Source of the DNA: Mycolicibacterium pyrenivorans
GTDB lineage: Bacteria > Actinomycetota > Actinomycetes > Mycobacteriales > Mycobacteriaceae
Direction: 5' to 3'
Length of the DNA stretch: 41,718 nt
NCBI RefSeq assembly: GCF_025821625.1
Contig: NZ_JACKSH010000154.1
Coordinates: forward strand, 1 to 41,718
Positions 1 through 7,264 of the stretch are shown here, piece after piece. The notes beneath the pieces are model-generated. The model worked only from the letters and a program-made list of their open reading frames with translations, was not told where the DNA came from and did no database searches. Position numbers and translations under genes: made by a program. Numbering within the stretch: the stretch's first letter is position 1; each line of letters opens with the position of its first letter.

Positions 1-218
1 GCGAAGTACCCGCCGAACGCCGTCGACATTTGCTCTTCGGTGAGCACGGCGTAGCTGCCCTGCCCCCCGACCAGCAATCCGGTAACCCCGTTGGTACAAG
101 ACGTGCACACCTCGGAGACAAGCTCACCCGGCGCTGCGGCAAATGCCGGCGCTGACGCCAACAGGATCAATGTGCTGGCGGCAATGCCGGAAACGAACGG
201 TTTTGAAGGATTTCCCAT
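1..218 (-). CDS. Secreted hypothetical protein, C-terminus outside the window
   Basis: Only the first 72 codons are present; the gene runs off the left edge. The N-terminus is a typical Sec signal peptide: a basic start (MGNPSKPF), a hydrophobic core rich in Ile, Leu and Ala, and a likely cleavage site after ASAPAFA near residue 27. The mature part begins with a Cys-Thr-Ser-Cys motif, then Gly-rich sequence. I do not recognise the family. The ATG at 218 is preceded at moderate distance by GGGACGG as a possible ribosome site, and by TAAACT (minus strand, 237-232) as a possible -10 box. Inference: a small exported protein of unknown role. The start is fairly secure because the signal peptide begins exactly there. 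Confidence 0.6.
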   Translation of the reverse strand, partial: MGNPSKPFVSGIAASTLILLASAPAFAAAPGELVSEVCTSCTNGVTGLLVGGQGSYAVLTEEQMSTAFGGYF

Positions 219-938
219 AGATACCGTCCCAAGTTTAGGCGGGAACCATCAGCTGACAGCCCTACCACGCACAGAGCGTAGCAGTGACCACCGTCACAGA
301 CCAGTAATTTCAGCAAACTTGTGATCATTTGCCATGCGAGGCCTTCGAGTTCAAGATCAGAATCTCGCGGGAGGTGGCCAGCCTCGCGGGTGCCAAGCTC
401 CAGCATCTTGTCCCATGTTCAAGCGCCCGACTTCAAAGTTCATCGCTCAATCTCGTGATGGAGAGGTAGCCAGCGCTGGTTCTTGCTCCGTCAACTATCT
501 TCGGCCAGCTGGCCAATAATCTGAGCATGACCAGCTAACGGACGGAGAGTTGAGCATTATCCAACACGAGTCGTAGTGAGCTTCCGCCAACTTCGAGATT
601 TGCTCGAGGCCACATGCGCCGAATCCCGCGGGAGCACACATGACACCACGCCACATTCGCTTACTTGCGCCGCCTCGCACTCGCCTCAGCGTTTGCGGCG
701 GCGGCGGCCAGTATGTGTGGCCCGGCCAACGCCGGAAGCGGTGGCCCCGGCCCCGCCAGCCGGTAAGAGACACTTTGCGCGGCAGACACGACCGCCGGAG
801 ATCACGCATTCTCGGTCTCGATCAATCAGCGTCGCCGGCAGAGGGCCACTGACGAGTGCGTCAAAAGAGATGAACTGTCGGCCCACCCCTCCTCATTGCG
901 CTTACAGTTGATACCCGAGTCCAGCTCAAGGGGGTGCA
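219..938. other. 720-bp stretch without a convincing gene
   Basis: This gap is less GC-biased than its surroundings up to about 600, and no frame shows the codon pattern of the neighbouring genes. The first part should contain the promoter of the leftward secreted gene. The only protein-like signal is a signal-peptide-shaped frame at 665-766 that stops at once (listed separately). No tRNA-like fold, terminator with U-tract or insertion-sequence end was recognised. It may be a decayed locus. Confidence 0.5.
665..766 (+). pseudogene. Orphan signal-peptide-like frame, possibly a decayed secreted protein
   Basis: Read from TTG at 665, the frame gives an N-terminus like an exported mycobacterial protein: two Arg, a hydrophobic Ala/Leu stretch, and a cleavage-like site ending PANA near residue 22, then a Gly-Pro-Ser-rich start of a mature region and a TAA at 764. 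After the stop the same frame stays open to about 990. No ribosome site stands before the TTG. This could be the 5' remnant of a lost secreted-protein gene, but GC-rich DNA yields Ala/Leu-rich strings by chance, so support is weak. Confidence 0.2.
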
Positions 939-2615
939 TTGATTCCTTCAGAGCCACGGCGATGGGCTCCCAATCTGTCGCAGACGTCGTCAGCTAGGCG
1001 CGCCACAGGACCGCCGTTCACCCGCCGCGGTTCCCTATCATCACGGTCCTCGGAATTGCCCGGGGACTTGGATATCTCAGCAATCCGCGCGGCCCTGCGA
1101 ATCTCTCAGGCGGTCTCCGGCGCACGCCATCTGAACCAGGCCCTGGAGGTCGTCGCCGAGCAGAGCCTTCTCATTCTCGATGCGGCCTCGTTCTCGATCA
1201 GCCGGTGGGAACGACAGCGCGGCGTGCTGCGCACCTTGATCAACGTCGGCGCCCTCGGTCCGGGCGAAGAACGCTGGCCCGAAGACGAGTTCTACCCGTT
1301 GACCGAGTACCGCCTCGTCACCGACCTTCTGCGGCACGGCGAGCCCTACGTCAACTCCATCGACGATCACGACGCCGACGACGACGCCGTCGCGCTCATC
1401 AGGTCGCTGGAGAAGGAGAGCGAACTCGCCGTGCCGGTCATGGTCGCGGGGGCGATGTGGGGTGAGTTGTGGGCCGCGGGACACGAGGGGCGCCGCTTCG
1501 GCGGCAGAGACATCCAGATACTGCAGGCCATCGCGACCCAGCTGTCGATCGCGATCGAAACGGCGAAGATCTTCAGCGAAATGTCGCGGTGCGCCAACGA
1601 GGATGCGCTGACCGGGCTGGCCAACCGTCGCGCCCTCGATGAGCGACTGAGCGACTGCAAGGACGGCGGCGAGCGGGCGACGCTGCTGATGGGTGACCTC
1701 GACGGGTTGAAGGTCGTCAACGATCAGCACGGTCACCCTGCCGGTGACGCACTGCTTCGCGCGGTCGCCGACGTCCTCAGCGCTGCGGCTTCGACCGTGC
1801 CCGACGCCCTCGTGGCCCGCCTGGGCGGCGACGAGTTCTGCATCATGATGCCCAACTCCACGCTGTCGGATGCGCAGCGCCTGGCATGTGACGTCACTCG
1901 GCTGCTCACCGCCGAAGTCAGCCCGGCGGTGTCGCTGTGTTGGGGAGCGGCCACCGTGAGCGACCAGATCGCCTGCGACGGGGAACTCATCGCCGCCGCC
2001 GACGCGGCACTGCTCGAGGCCAAGAAGCTCGGCCCCGGCCGGCTCGCCGTCCATTGCGCCCCCGCCCGGCAGCAGCCCGCGCACGACTCGAGACGACGGC
2101 CCGACACTCCCCTGCAGCGCCAGATGGACCGGCTGGTCGCACGCGTCGTCGCGGTCCACGAGCCCGCGCTACCGCTACTGTCGACCCTGGAGATGCTCGC
2201 TGTGGAACTCACCCGCATCGCCGGCGCAGCCGCCTGGTGCGTCTCAATCGTCACCGACGATCGTCGCGGCGTCAAAGCCGTTGCAGGACTTGAGAGTTCA
2301 TTGACCAGCTCCGGTCTACGCCTCTTGGCGCCGGCCGAACAGAGCGTGTACAGCTTCGACGATTACCCCGCCACCGCCGCCGCGGTTCGGAACGGAGCCG
2401 TCTTCATTGCCGCCACCGACCGCGACGACTCCGACCCCGCCGAAGTCGCGCTGCTGCGCGAATACGGCTATCGGGCCGCCCTTGTCGCCGGCATGAACAC
2501 CCCGGCACCCGGCTACGTGATGGAGATCTTCGCCGACGGCCCATACCCCGGTTTGGCCGAGATCGTGCCGCACGCCACGGTGCTCATGCACTACTGCTGC
2601 AGCAAGCAACGCTGA
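939..2615 (+). CDS. GAF-GGDEF diguanylate cyclase with C-terminal sensor-like region
   Basis: The 558-residue protein has no membrane segment. Residues about 45-205 look like a GAF sensor domain; about 215-370 form a GGDEF domain with an intact GGDEF signature at 296-300 and the metal/substrate loop DLDGLKVVNDQHGHPAGD from about 253, so synthesis of cyclic di-GMP from two GTP is expected. The RxxD inhibitory site normally five residues before GGDEF is absent, which suggests no classical product inhibition. Residues about 390-555 form a second, weaker GAF-like region. The TTG start at 939 is chosen because AAGGGGG lies at 928-934, just upstream. It is monocistronic, followed by a strong hairpin at 2766. 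The ligands sensed cannot be told from sequence. Confidence 0.8.
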   Translation: MIPSEPRRWAPNLSQTSSARRATGPPFTRRGSLSSRSSELPGDLDISAIRAALRISQAVSGARHLNQALEVVAEQSLLILDAASFSISRWERQRGVLRTLINVGALGPGEERWPEDEFYPLTEYRLVTDLLRHGEPYVNSIDDHDADDDAVALIRSLEKESELAVPVMVAGAMWGELWAAGHEGRRFGGRDIQILQAIATQLSIAIETAKIFSEMSRCANEDALTGLANRRALDERLSDCKDGGERATLLMGDLDGLKVVNDQHGHPAGDALLRAVADVLSAAASTVPDALVARLGGDEFCIMMPNSTLSDAQRLACDVTRLLTAEVSPAVSLCWGAATVSDQIACDGELIAAADAALLEAKKLGPGRLAVHCAPARQQPAHDSRRRPDTPLQRQMDRLVARVVAVHEPALPLLSTLEMLAVELTRIAGAAAWCVSIVTDDRRGVKAVAGLESSLTSSGLRLLAPAEQSVYSFDDYPATAAAVRNGAVFIAATDRDDSDPAEVALLREYGYRAALVAGMNTPAPGYVMEIFADGPYPGLAEIVPHATVLMHYCCSKQR

Positions 2616-2765
2616 ACACCCCACGCGCTGCACACGCTCCGCGATAGGTGGTCTGATCGTTACCGCTTTCGCAGCCGGGACCTATGTATTTATCAGGTCG
2701 CTCTCAGGTTGCGTCCATACCTTCAAAGTCAGATCGACGACCAACCGACAGACAACCCCGATACA

Positions 2766-2803
2766 CTCGGCCCGCCACCAACCCCCCCAGGTGGCGGGCC
2801 GAG
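2766..2803. terminator. Strong 14-bp hairpin between the GGDEF gene and the next gene
   Basis: CTCGGCCCGCCACC at 2766-2779 is the exact reverse complement of 2790-2803, with a 10-nt C-rich loop. It lies 150 bp after the GGDEF stop and about 100 bp before the next start. There is only a short T-rich run afterwards (TGTTTG), so it fits the U-poor terminators common in mycobacteria. It could instead be a leader hairpin of the downstream gene. Confidence 0.6.
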
Positions 2804-2901
2804 ATCGTGTTTGCTGGTACCGAAAGACCGCGACGGGCCCGCCATACCCGATAGTCTTCGCGGTGACGCCAGCACGGTTCAGACGACCCTAGGGGTGGGA
2901 C

Positions 2902-3330
2902 ATGCTTCGCGAGTTGCTCGTTGCGACCGCCATCGGCGCCGCTGCCATGTGCGCGGCACCGGCCGCGACAGCTGAGCCGGGCACGGACTATCCCGACGAG
3001 CCAGGGCGCTACGCCACCGACGTACCCGGCATGGTGTACGACGCCCACCTCACCGGCCCGTGCACCAACATGGAACTGTTCACGTTCGGCCGCGGCCCCG
3101 GTGGCGAAGCGCTGCAGTGCCGGTGGATCCCCAATCAATGGCCGCCGGTGTACACCGGATTCTGGCAGGCGACCTACGCGTTGCAGGGTGTCCAGGACAT
3201 CGGCGCACCGTGCCCGAAGCCGCAGGCCGCCGCCCAGGCTCCCGACGGCCGCCCCCTGCTGTGCCGCGGCCCCCAAGGCTGGCAACCAGGTTTCCTCACC
3301 AGCGCCGACGGCCGCTTCTTTCCCCGCTGA
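2902..3330 (+). CDS. Small exported hypothetical protein
   Basis: This 142-residue protein starts with a Sec signal peptide (LRELLVATAIGAAAMCAAPA) cleaved probably after ATAEP near residue 25. The mature domain is rich in Gly, Pro and Trp and has conserved-looking Cys in CTNM, LQCRW, APCPK and LLCRG contexts, suggesting two disulfides outside the cytoplasm. It resembles conserved mycobacterial secreted proteins of unknown function; no catalytic motif is visible. The ATG at 2902 has AGGGGTGGG just upstream. It stands alone between the hairpin at 2766 and the convergent AraC-type gene, whose stop begins 5 bp after its own. Confidence 0.7.
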   Translation: MLRELLVATAIGAAAMCAAPAATAEPGTDYPDEPGRYATDVPGMVYDAHLTGPCTNMELFTFGRGPGGEALQCRWIPNQWPPVYTGFWQATYALQGVQDIGAPCPKPQAAAQAPDGRPLLCRGPQGWQPGFLTSADGRFFPR

Positions 3331-3335
3331 CGGGC

Positions 3336-3689
3336 CTAGCTGCGCAACGTTCTGCTCGGTTCGGTTCCGAACACCTGCTTGTAGGCGCTGCTGAATCGAC
3401 CGGGATGGCTGAACCCACACCGGCCCGCGATCGACGTGACGGTTTCCAGCGCGGGGTCCGCCGACTTCAGTTCGCGGTGGGCACGCTCCAGACGCACCCG
3501 CCGCAGATACTCCAGCGGCGTCAGGTTCAGGTGCTCCCGGAACGCGTACTGGATCGCCCGCGGCGTGACGCCGCTGGCCGCTGCGATGTCGCGGATGGTG
3601 ATCTCGTACTGGGCGTTGGCATGGATGAAGTCCAAGGCCCGCCGCAGCATCCGCGGTTGCGTCGTGGTCGTCCTGTCGTGTGCCCGCAT
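3336..3689 (-). CDS. AraC-family helix-turn-helix regulator consisting of the DNA-binding domain only
   Basis: The 117 residues cover just the AraC/XylS C-terminal DNA-binding domain: first helix-turn-helix around ITIRDIAAASGVTPRAIQYAF, the linker FREHLNLTPLEYLRRVRLERA, and second helix-turn-helix around VTSIAGRCGFSHPGRFSSAYK, ending in the typical FGTEPS. The usual N-terminal sensor domain is missing; no sensor-like sequence precedes it, although the frame stays open and GTG codons upstream would add a short extension. ATG 3689 is the simplest start. The gene is divergent from the SRPBCC gene at 3771 with 81 bp between, so local control of that gene is a reasonable guess. Family very sure, target inferred. 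Confidence 0.75.
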   Translation of the reverse strand: MRAHDRTTTTQPRMLRRALDFIHANAQYEITIRDIAAASGVTPRAIQYAFREHLNLTPLEYLRRVRLERAHRELKSADPALETVTSIAGRCGFSHPGRFSSAYKQVFGTEPSRTLRS

Positions 3690-3770
3690 CGCCGGTGGGA
3701 TTCCCTGACTTCGCGCAGGGCGAAACCCCCGAGTGATCCACACCACTGCCTCGCCTGACACGATCGTGCC

Positions 3771-4235
3771 ATGACCGAGCGCATCGAGGTGCCGCGCACG
3801 ATTCCCGCCCCGGCCGCCGATATCTTCGCGGTCCTCTGCGATCCGCAGGGCCACGTCGCCATCGACGCCACCGGCATGTTGCAGGACGCCGACGGCGGAC
3901 CCGTCCGCGCGGTCGGGGACAGCTTCGTCGTCCACATGGACCGCGAGGCACTCAACGACTTCCCACTGGGCCGTTACGACGTCACCGTGCAGATCAGCGA
4001 GTTCGTCCAGGACCAGCTGATCGCGTGGACGATCCTCGGCCAGATCAAGCCACAGATCGGCCATGTGTACGGCTACCGCCTCGAGCCTGCCGACGAGGGC
4101 ACGCTGGTCACGTCGTTCTACGACTGGTCCGATATCGACCAGCACTGGCGCGACGCCGACATCTTCCCCGTCGTGTCCGAGGGTGCACTGCGCGCGACCC
4201 TCGGCATCCTCGACCGCACCGTCCGGCGCGGCTAA
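3771..4235 (+). CDS. SRPBCC (START-like) family protein
   Basis: A 154-residue single-domain protein. The N-terminus (RIEVPRTIPAPAADIFAVLCDPQGHVAID) is the classic first strand and helix of SRPBCC/polyketide-cyclase-like proteins, followed by strands with GDSFVVHMD, the YDVTVQISEF strand pair, YGYRLEPADEGTLVTSFYDW, and a long C-terminal helix ending in LGILDRTVRRG. Such proteins bind hydrophobic ligands in a helix-grip cavity; the ligand here is unknown. It is divergent from an AraC-type regulator and lies upstream of clpC2 on the same strand, but a strong promoter separates it from clpC2. No catalytic residues can be assigned. Confidence 0.8.
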   Translation: MTERIEVPRTIPAPAADIFAVLCDPQGHVAIDATGMLQDADGGPVRAVGDSFVVHMDREALNDFPLGRYDVTVQISEFVQDQLIAWTILGQIKPQIGHVYGYRLEPADEGTLVTSFYDWSDIDQHWRDADIFPVVSEGALRATLGILDRTVRRG

Positions 4236-4249
4236 CCGCGCGGGACATC

Positions 4250-4294
4250 GTCAACCCAGGGTTGACGATTCTGGTTCGTCAACTTAAGGTTGAC
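4250..4294 (+). promoter_or_regulatory. clpC2 promoter with two palindromic operators over the -35 and -10
   Basis: Two related 17-bp palindromes are seen: GTCAACCCAGGGTTGAC at 4250-4266 and GTCAACTTAAGGTTGAC at 4278-4294, both GTCAAC-N5-GTTGAC, centres 28 bp apart. A sigma-A-type promoter is built into them: -35 TTGACG at 4262-4267 uses the right arm of the first, and 17 nt later -10 TAAGGT at 4285-4290 sits in the centre and right arm of the second. The start codon follows 6 nt after the -10, so the mRNA is probably leaderless. A protein bound to these sites would block polymerase. ClpC2 itself, which has a helix-turn-helix segment, is the obvious candidate. Confidence 0.8.
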
Positions 4295-4296
4295 GC

Positions 4297-5013
4297 ATGA
4301 CCGCGAAGATCAGCCACCCCGTCCGCCTCGACGATCTCATCGACGTCATCAAGCAGGTGCACGACGAGCCCCTCGAACAGCTGACCGACGCCGTGCTGGC
4401 CGCGCAGGCCCTCGGCGACGTCGCCGACCACCTCATCGGGCACTTCGTCGACCAGGCCCGCCGATCCGGCGCATCGTGGACCGAGATCGGCCAGTGCATG
4501 GGCGTCACGAAGCAGGCCGCCCAGAAGCGGTTCGTGCCCAAGACCCCGACGGCCGCCGACGCGCTCGACCCCAACGCCGGCTTCAGCCGGTTCACAGAAC
4601 GGGCTCGCAACGTCGTCGTGCAGGCCCAGAACAAGGCCCACGACGCCGGCAACCCGGAGATCCAACCCACGCACCTGGTGCTCGGCCTGTGCGCCGACCC
4701 GACGGGCCTGGCCGCGCGACTGTTGGCCGGACAGGGAATCGACGTCACCGCCGTCGCCGACACCATCACCCTGCCGCCGCGGGTCGACGACGTCCCGGCC
4801 CTGATCCCTTTCGATCCGCGCGCCAAGAAGGCACTCGAACTCACGTTTCGTCAGGCCCTGCGGCTCGGCCACAACTACATCGGTACCGAGCACCTGCTGC
4901 TGGCGCTCTACGAGGAAGAGGACGACGACGGCCTGCTCCACAACGCCGGGATCGACTGGGACCGCTTCGAGCGCGACCTGCTCGCCGCCCTGGAGGCGAT
5001 CACCAAGTCCTGA
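4297..5013 (+). CDS. clpC2: ClpC2: helix-turn-helix plus Clp N-terminal repeat protein without ATPase domains
   Basis: This 238-residue protein (M. tuberculosis Rv2667 type) has an N-terminal segment with a helix-turn-helix-like stretch at about 57-80 (SWTEIGQCMGVTKQAAQKRF) and a double Clp_N domain at about 95-236. The second repeat (IPFDPRAKKALEL, then LGHNYIGTEHLLLAL) is nearly the ClpC1 N-domain, but no Walker motifs or AAA modules follow. Mycobacterial ClpC2 is reported to bind cyclomarin-type compounds that target the ClpC1 N-domain, acting as a decoy, and to repress its own gene; the palindromes at 4250-4294 fit that. The start follows directly after the operator and -10 box. The next genes downstream are the sigma factor and ogt. 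Confidence 0.85.
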   Translation: MTAKISHPVRLDDLIDVIKQVHDEPLEQLTDAVLAAQALGDVADHLIGHFVDQARRSGASWTEIGQCMGVTKQAAQKRFVPKTPTAADALDPNAGFSRFTERARNVVVQAQNKAHDAGNPEIQPTHLVLGLCADPTGLAARLLAGQGIDVTAVADTITLPPRVDDVPALIPFDPRAKKALELTFRQALRLGHNYIGTEHLLLALYEEEDDDGLLHNAGIDWDRFERDLLAALEAITKS

Positions 5014-5014
5014 T

Positions 5015-5053
5015 CTCACATCTGGGCGTACCCCGACGTCTTCATGATGTGAG
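5015..5053. repeat. Inverted repeat between clpC2 and the sigma-factor gene
   Basis: CTCACATC at 5015-5022 is exactly repeated in reverse complement at 5046-5053 (GATGTGAG), 23 nt apart, filling almost the whole gap between the clpC2 stop and the sigma-factor ATG at 5055. The right arm includes the probable ribosome site GAGG. In RNA this could hide the ribosome site; in DNA it could be an operator. No U-tract follows, so it is a poor terminator. Confidence 0.45.
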
Positions 5054-5054
5054 G

Positions 5055-5531
5055 ATGCGACCGTTCGACGACCTGGTGACCGAACACGGCGCGGCCGTGC
5101 TTCGGGTCTGCCGCGCGGTCGTGGGCCCCGGCGACGCCGAGGATGCGTGGTCCGACACGTTCCTGTCGGCCCTGCGGGCCTACCCCGACCTGCCCGCGGA
5201 CGCGAACGTCGAGGCCTGGCTGGTGACCATCGCCCATCGCCGGGCCCTCGACATCGGCCGCGCCCGCTCCCGGCGCCCCGTCCCCACCGCGACGCTGCCC
5301 GAGCGTGCCGACACCCGGGCCGATCCCGCCGCCCGCGACCCCGACCTGTGGGCCGCGCTGCAGCGGCTTCCCGACAAGCAACGTCACGCCGTGGCCTACC
5401 ACCACATCGCCGGGCTCCCGTTCGCCGAGATCGCCGTGATCCTCGGCAACTCCCCCGACGCTGCCCGCCGCGCCGCCGCCGACGGCATCAAGACCCTGCG
5501 CAAGCACTGGAAGAAGGACGAATCAGCATGA
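5055..5531 (+). CDS. ECF-type RNA polymerase sigma factor
   Basis: A 158-residue protein with the two ECF domains. Sigma2 spans about 1-75 (FDDLVTEHGAAVLRVCRAVV, then AWSDTFLSALRAY, and AWLVTIAHRRALDIGRARSR); sigma4 about 95-152 (LWAALQRLPDKQRHAVAYHH, then AEIAVILGNSPDAARRAAADGIKTLRKHW). There is no sigma3 and no C-terminal extension. It would direct polymerase to a small regulon. No membrane anti-sigma gene is next to it; instead its stop overlaps the start of an ogt gene (ATGA, 5528-5531), implying tight co-translation. The gene pair interrupts the clpC2-Rv2668 order recalled for M. tuberculosis, so it may be an insertion. ATG at 5055 follows GAGG. Confidence 0.85.
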   Translation: MRPFDDLVTEHGAAVLRVCRAVVGPGDAEDAWSDTFLSALRAYPDLPADANVEAWLVTIAHRRALDIGRARSRRPVPTATLPERADTRADPAARDPDLWAALQRLPDKQRHAVAYHHIAGLPFAEIAVILGNSPDAARRAAADGIKTLRKHWKKDESA

Positions 5532-6124
5532 ACGACAACATTTTCAGTGGATCACTGCTCGACGAGGACGACACCCTGCAGCGCCTTCGTGACCGCCTGA
5601 CCGCCACCGCGGAACCCGCGGGACTGCTCGACGTCGCCTACCGGACCCTCGACACGCCCGTCGGCACCCTGCTGCTGGCGGCCACCGCCGCCGGCCTGGT
5701 GCGGGTCGCCTTCGACGTCGAGGGCCACGACGCGGTGCTGGCCCGACTCGCCGAACAGCTCAGCCCGCGGATCCTGCGCTCCGCCGCGCGCCTGGACCGC
5801 GCGGCCCGCCAGCTCGACGAGTACTTCGCCAAGCGGCGCACCAGCTTCGACGTGCCCGTCGACCTGAGCCTGGCCGACGGGTTCCGGCGAAGCGTCATCG
5901 AGCATCTGCGCGACATCGACTACGGCCGCCGGGAGAGTTACGCAGAAGTCGCCGCCGCGATCGGCCGTCCCCGCGCGGTCCGCGCCGTCGGCACCGCCTG
6001 CGCGCACAACCCGCTGCCGGTCGTCATCCCGTGTCACCGCGTCGTGCGCTCGGACGGCTCCACCGGCCAGTACGTCGGCGGACCCTTGGCCAAAGCAACC
6101 CTGCTGGAACTGGAAGCCGCGTGA
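5528..6124 (+). CDS. ogt: Methylated-DNA--protein-cysteine methyltransferase (Ogt/AGT family)
   Basis: 198 residues. The C-terminal half is a complete AGT domain: the DNA-binding helix region around YAEVAAAIGRPRAVRAVGTACAHN and the active-site signature PCHRV with the alkyl-accepting Cys at residue 169, followed by GSTGQYVGG. It removes O6-alkyl groups from guanine by suicide transfer to Cys169. The first about 38 residues (MNDNIFSGSLLDEDDTLQRL onward) are an acidic, helical-looking extension before the usual AGT start (YRTLDTPVGTLLLAAT). Overlap of 4 bp with the sigma gene means coupled translation. Inference: alkylation damage may be tied to sigma-factor activity, with Ogt as effector or partner. 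The reaction is well supported, the partner role is not. Confidence 0.85.
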   Translation: MNDNIFSGSLLDEDDTLQRLRDRLTATAEPAGLLDVAYRTLDTPVGTLLLAATAAGLVRVAFDVEGHDAVLARLAEQLSPRILRSAARLDRAARQLDEYFAKRRTSFDVPVDLSLADGFRRSVIEHLRDIDYGRRESYAEVAAAIGRPRAVRAVGTACAHNPLPVVIPCHRVVRSDGSTGQYVGGPLAKATLLELEAA

Positions 6125-6228
6125 GGACGGGAAACAACCCGGCCCTGTGTGTCCTGACCGCCAACCACTCCTGGCCACGGGCCGCGTATGCGATCATGCG
6201 AAGCACGCCTAGGAGGGGACACAACACC

Positions 6229-6722
6229 ATGCGTCGCTGGCTCGCGCTGCTGATCGCCACATCGGCAGCCCTCGGAGGTCTGCTGGCACCGTCGGCGACA
6301 GCGGCCACCATTCCGATCGGCCGTCTCGGTGAGCCGCTGCGCGTGGAGTTCAAGGGGCTGATCGCCGACGTCACCGTCAACAACATCCTGCCCGCTCCGG
6401 TGCCCCCGGGATTCGGCTATCCGCCCCGCGCACCGCGCTACCAGGTCTTCCGCGCCGACATCACCATCACCCCGGTGCAGGTGCCCACCCCGTACGCGAT
6501 GGCCATCACCTGTCAGTTCCGCGGGGTCACCCCGACCGGCGATGCTACGAGCCGCGCAACAGCGACTCTCCCGATGCACTGCAGTTCGGCATGCAGAACG
6601 CGCGAGTAGGCCAGACGTTCACCGGCGGCATCTGGTGGGACTGCTACCGCGACCTGGTCTCCAACGTCGTGCTGCTCGACAAGATCAGCGGTGTCCACCT
6701 GGCGCAGTGGAACGTGGCCTGA
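6229..6722 (+). pseudogene. Frameshifted exported protein, Rv2668-like
   Basis: The frame starts at ATG 6229 with a signal peptide (RRWLALLIATSAALGGLLAP, cleavage near SATA-A). It reads well up to Gly-Asp at about residue 105 (6541), then gives nonsense and stops at 6607. From 6543 the protein continues convincingly in the -1 frame: CYEPRNSDSPDALQFG, VGQTFTGGIWWDCYRDLVSN, then LLDKISGVHLAQWNVA and TGA at 6720. One missing base in the Asp codon (GAN-TGC-TAC) would restore a 164-residue protein of the secreted beta-sandwich type. Position next to clpC2 and before a GNAT gene matches Rv2668. Either a recent single-base loss or a sequencing error; no slippery heptamer is present. AGGAGG lies at 6211-6216, somewhat far from the ATG. 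Confidence 0.7.
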
Positions 6723-6733
6723 CACCCGACGCT

Positions 6734-7264
6734 GTGACCGCCGAGATCGTCCCGGCCGCCCCGTCCCGGCTGGCCGAGCTGGCCGACGTCGCCGCCCGCA
6801 CCTTCCCGCTGGCCTGCCCCCCGTCCGTCGCACCCGAGGATGTCGCGGCCTTCATCGCCGAGAACCTCACCCCCGGGCGCTTCGGCGACTACCTGGCCGA
6901 CCCCGAGCGAACGGTGCTCACCGCGGTCGAGGACGGCCGGATCGTGGGGTACGCCATGATGATTCGCGGCGAGCCCACCGACCCCGACGTCGCGGGCGCG
7001 ATCACCGCCCGCCCGAGCGTCGAGCTGTCGAAGCTGTACGTGCTGCCCGCCGCCCACGGCGCCGGGGTGTCCGCGATGCTGATGTCGGGGCTACTGAACG
7101 AGGCCACGACGCTGGGCGCGGCGTGCGTGTGGCTCGGCGTCAACCAGCAGAACACGCGCGCACAACGCTTCTACGCCAAGCACGGCTTCGCGATCACCGG
7201 CACCAAGACCTTCCGGCTCGGCGCCCACATCGAGGCCGACTACGTGATGGTGCGCCCGAGTTGA
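6734..7264 (+). CDS. GNAT-family N-acetyltransferase, Rv2669-like
   Basis: 176 residues with a full GNAT fold: N-terminal strand and helices (IVPAAPSRLAELADVAARTF), the central strands TVLTAVEDGRIVGYAMMIRG and SVELSKLYVLPAAHGAGVSAMLM, where the last part is the acetyl-CoA pyrophosphate loop (usual QxxGxG/A; here HGAGVS), and the motif-B region LGVNQQNTRAQRFYAKHGFAITGTKTF. The acceptor substrate cannot be read from sequence. GTG at 6734 is 11 bp after the restored stop of the preceding exported-protein gene and has no clear ribosome site, so it probably depends on upstream translation, which the frameshift there could disturb. Its 3' end overlaps the convergent ATPase gene by 25 bp. Confidence 0.8.
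   Translation: MTAEIVPAAPSRLAELADVAARTFPLACPPSVAPEDVAAFIAENLTPGRFGDYLADPERTVLTAVEDGRIVGYAMMIRGEPTDPDVAGAITARPSVELSKLYVLPAAHGAGVSAMLMSGLLNEATTLGAACVWLGVNQQNTRAQRFYAKHGFAITGTKTFRLGAHIEADYVMVRPS

Noticed and set aside
219..664. tRNA or small RNA gene
   Set aside because: No cloverleaf arms, T-loop consensus or promoter-terminator pair could be found by eye.
6535..6550. Programmed -1 frameshift in the Rv2668-like gene
   Set aside because: No slippery heptamer or clear downstream structure at the junction. A lost base is simpler.
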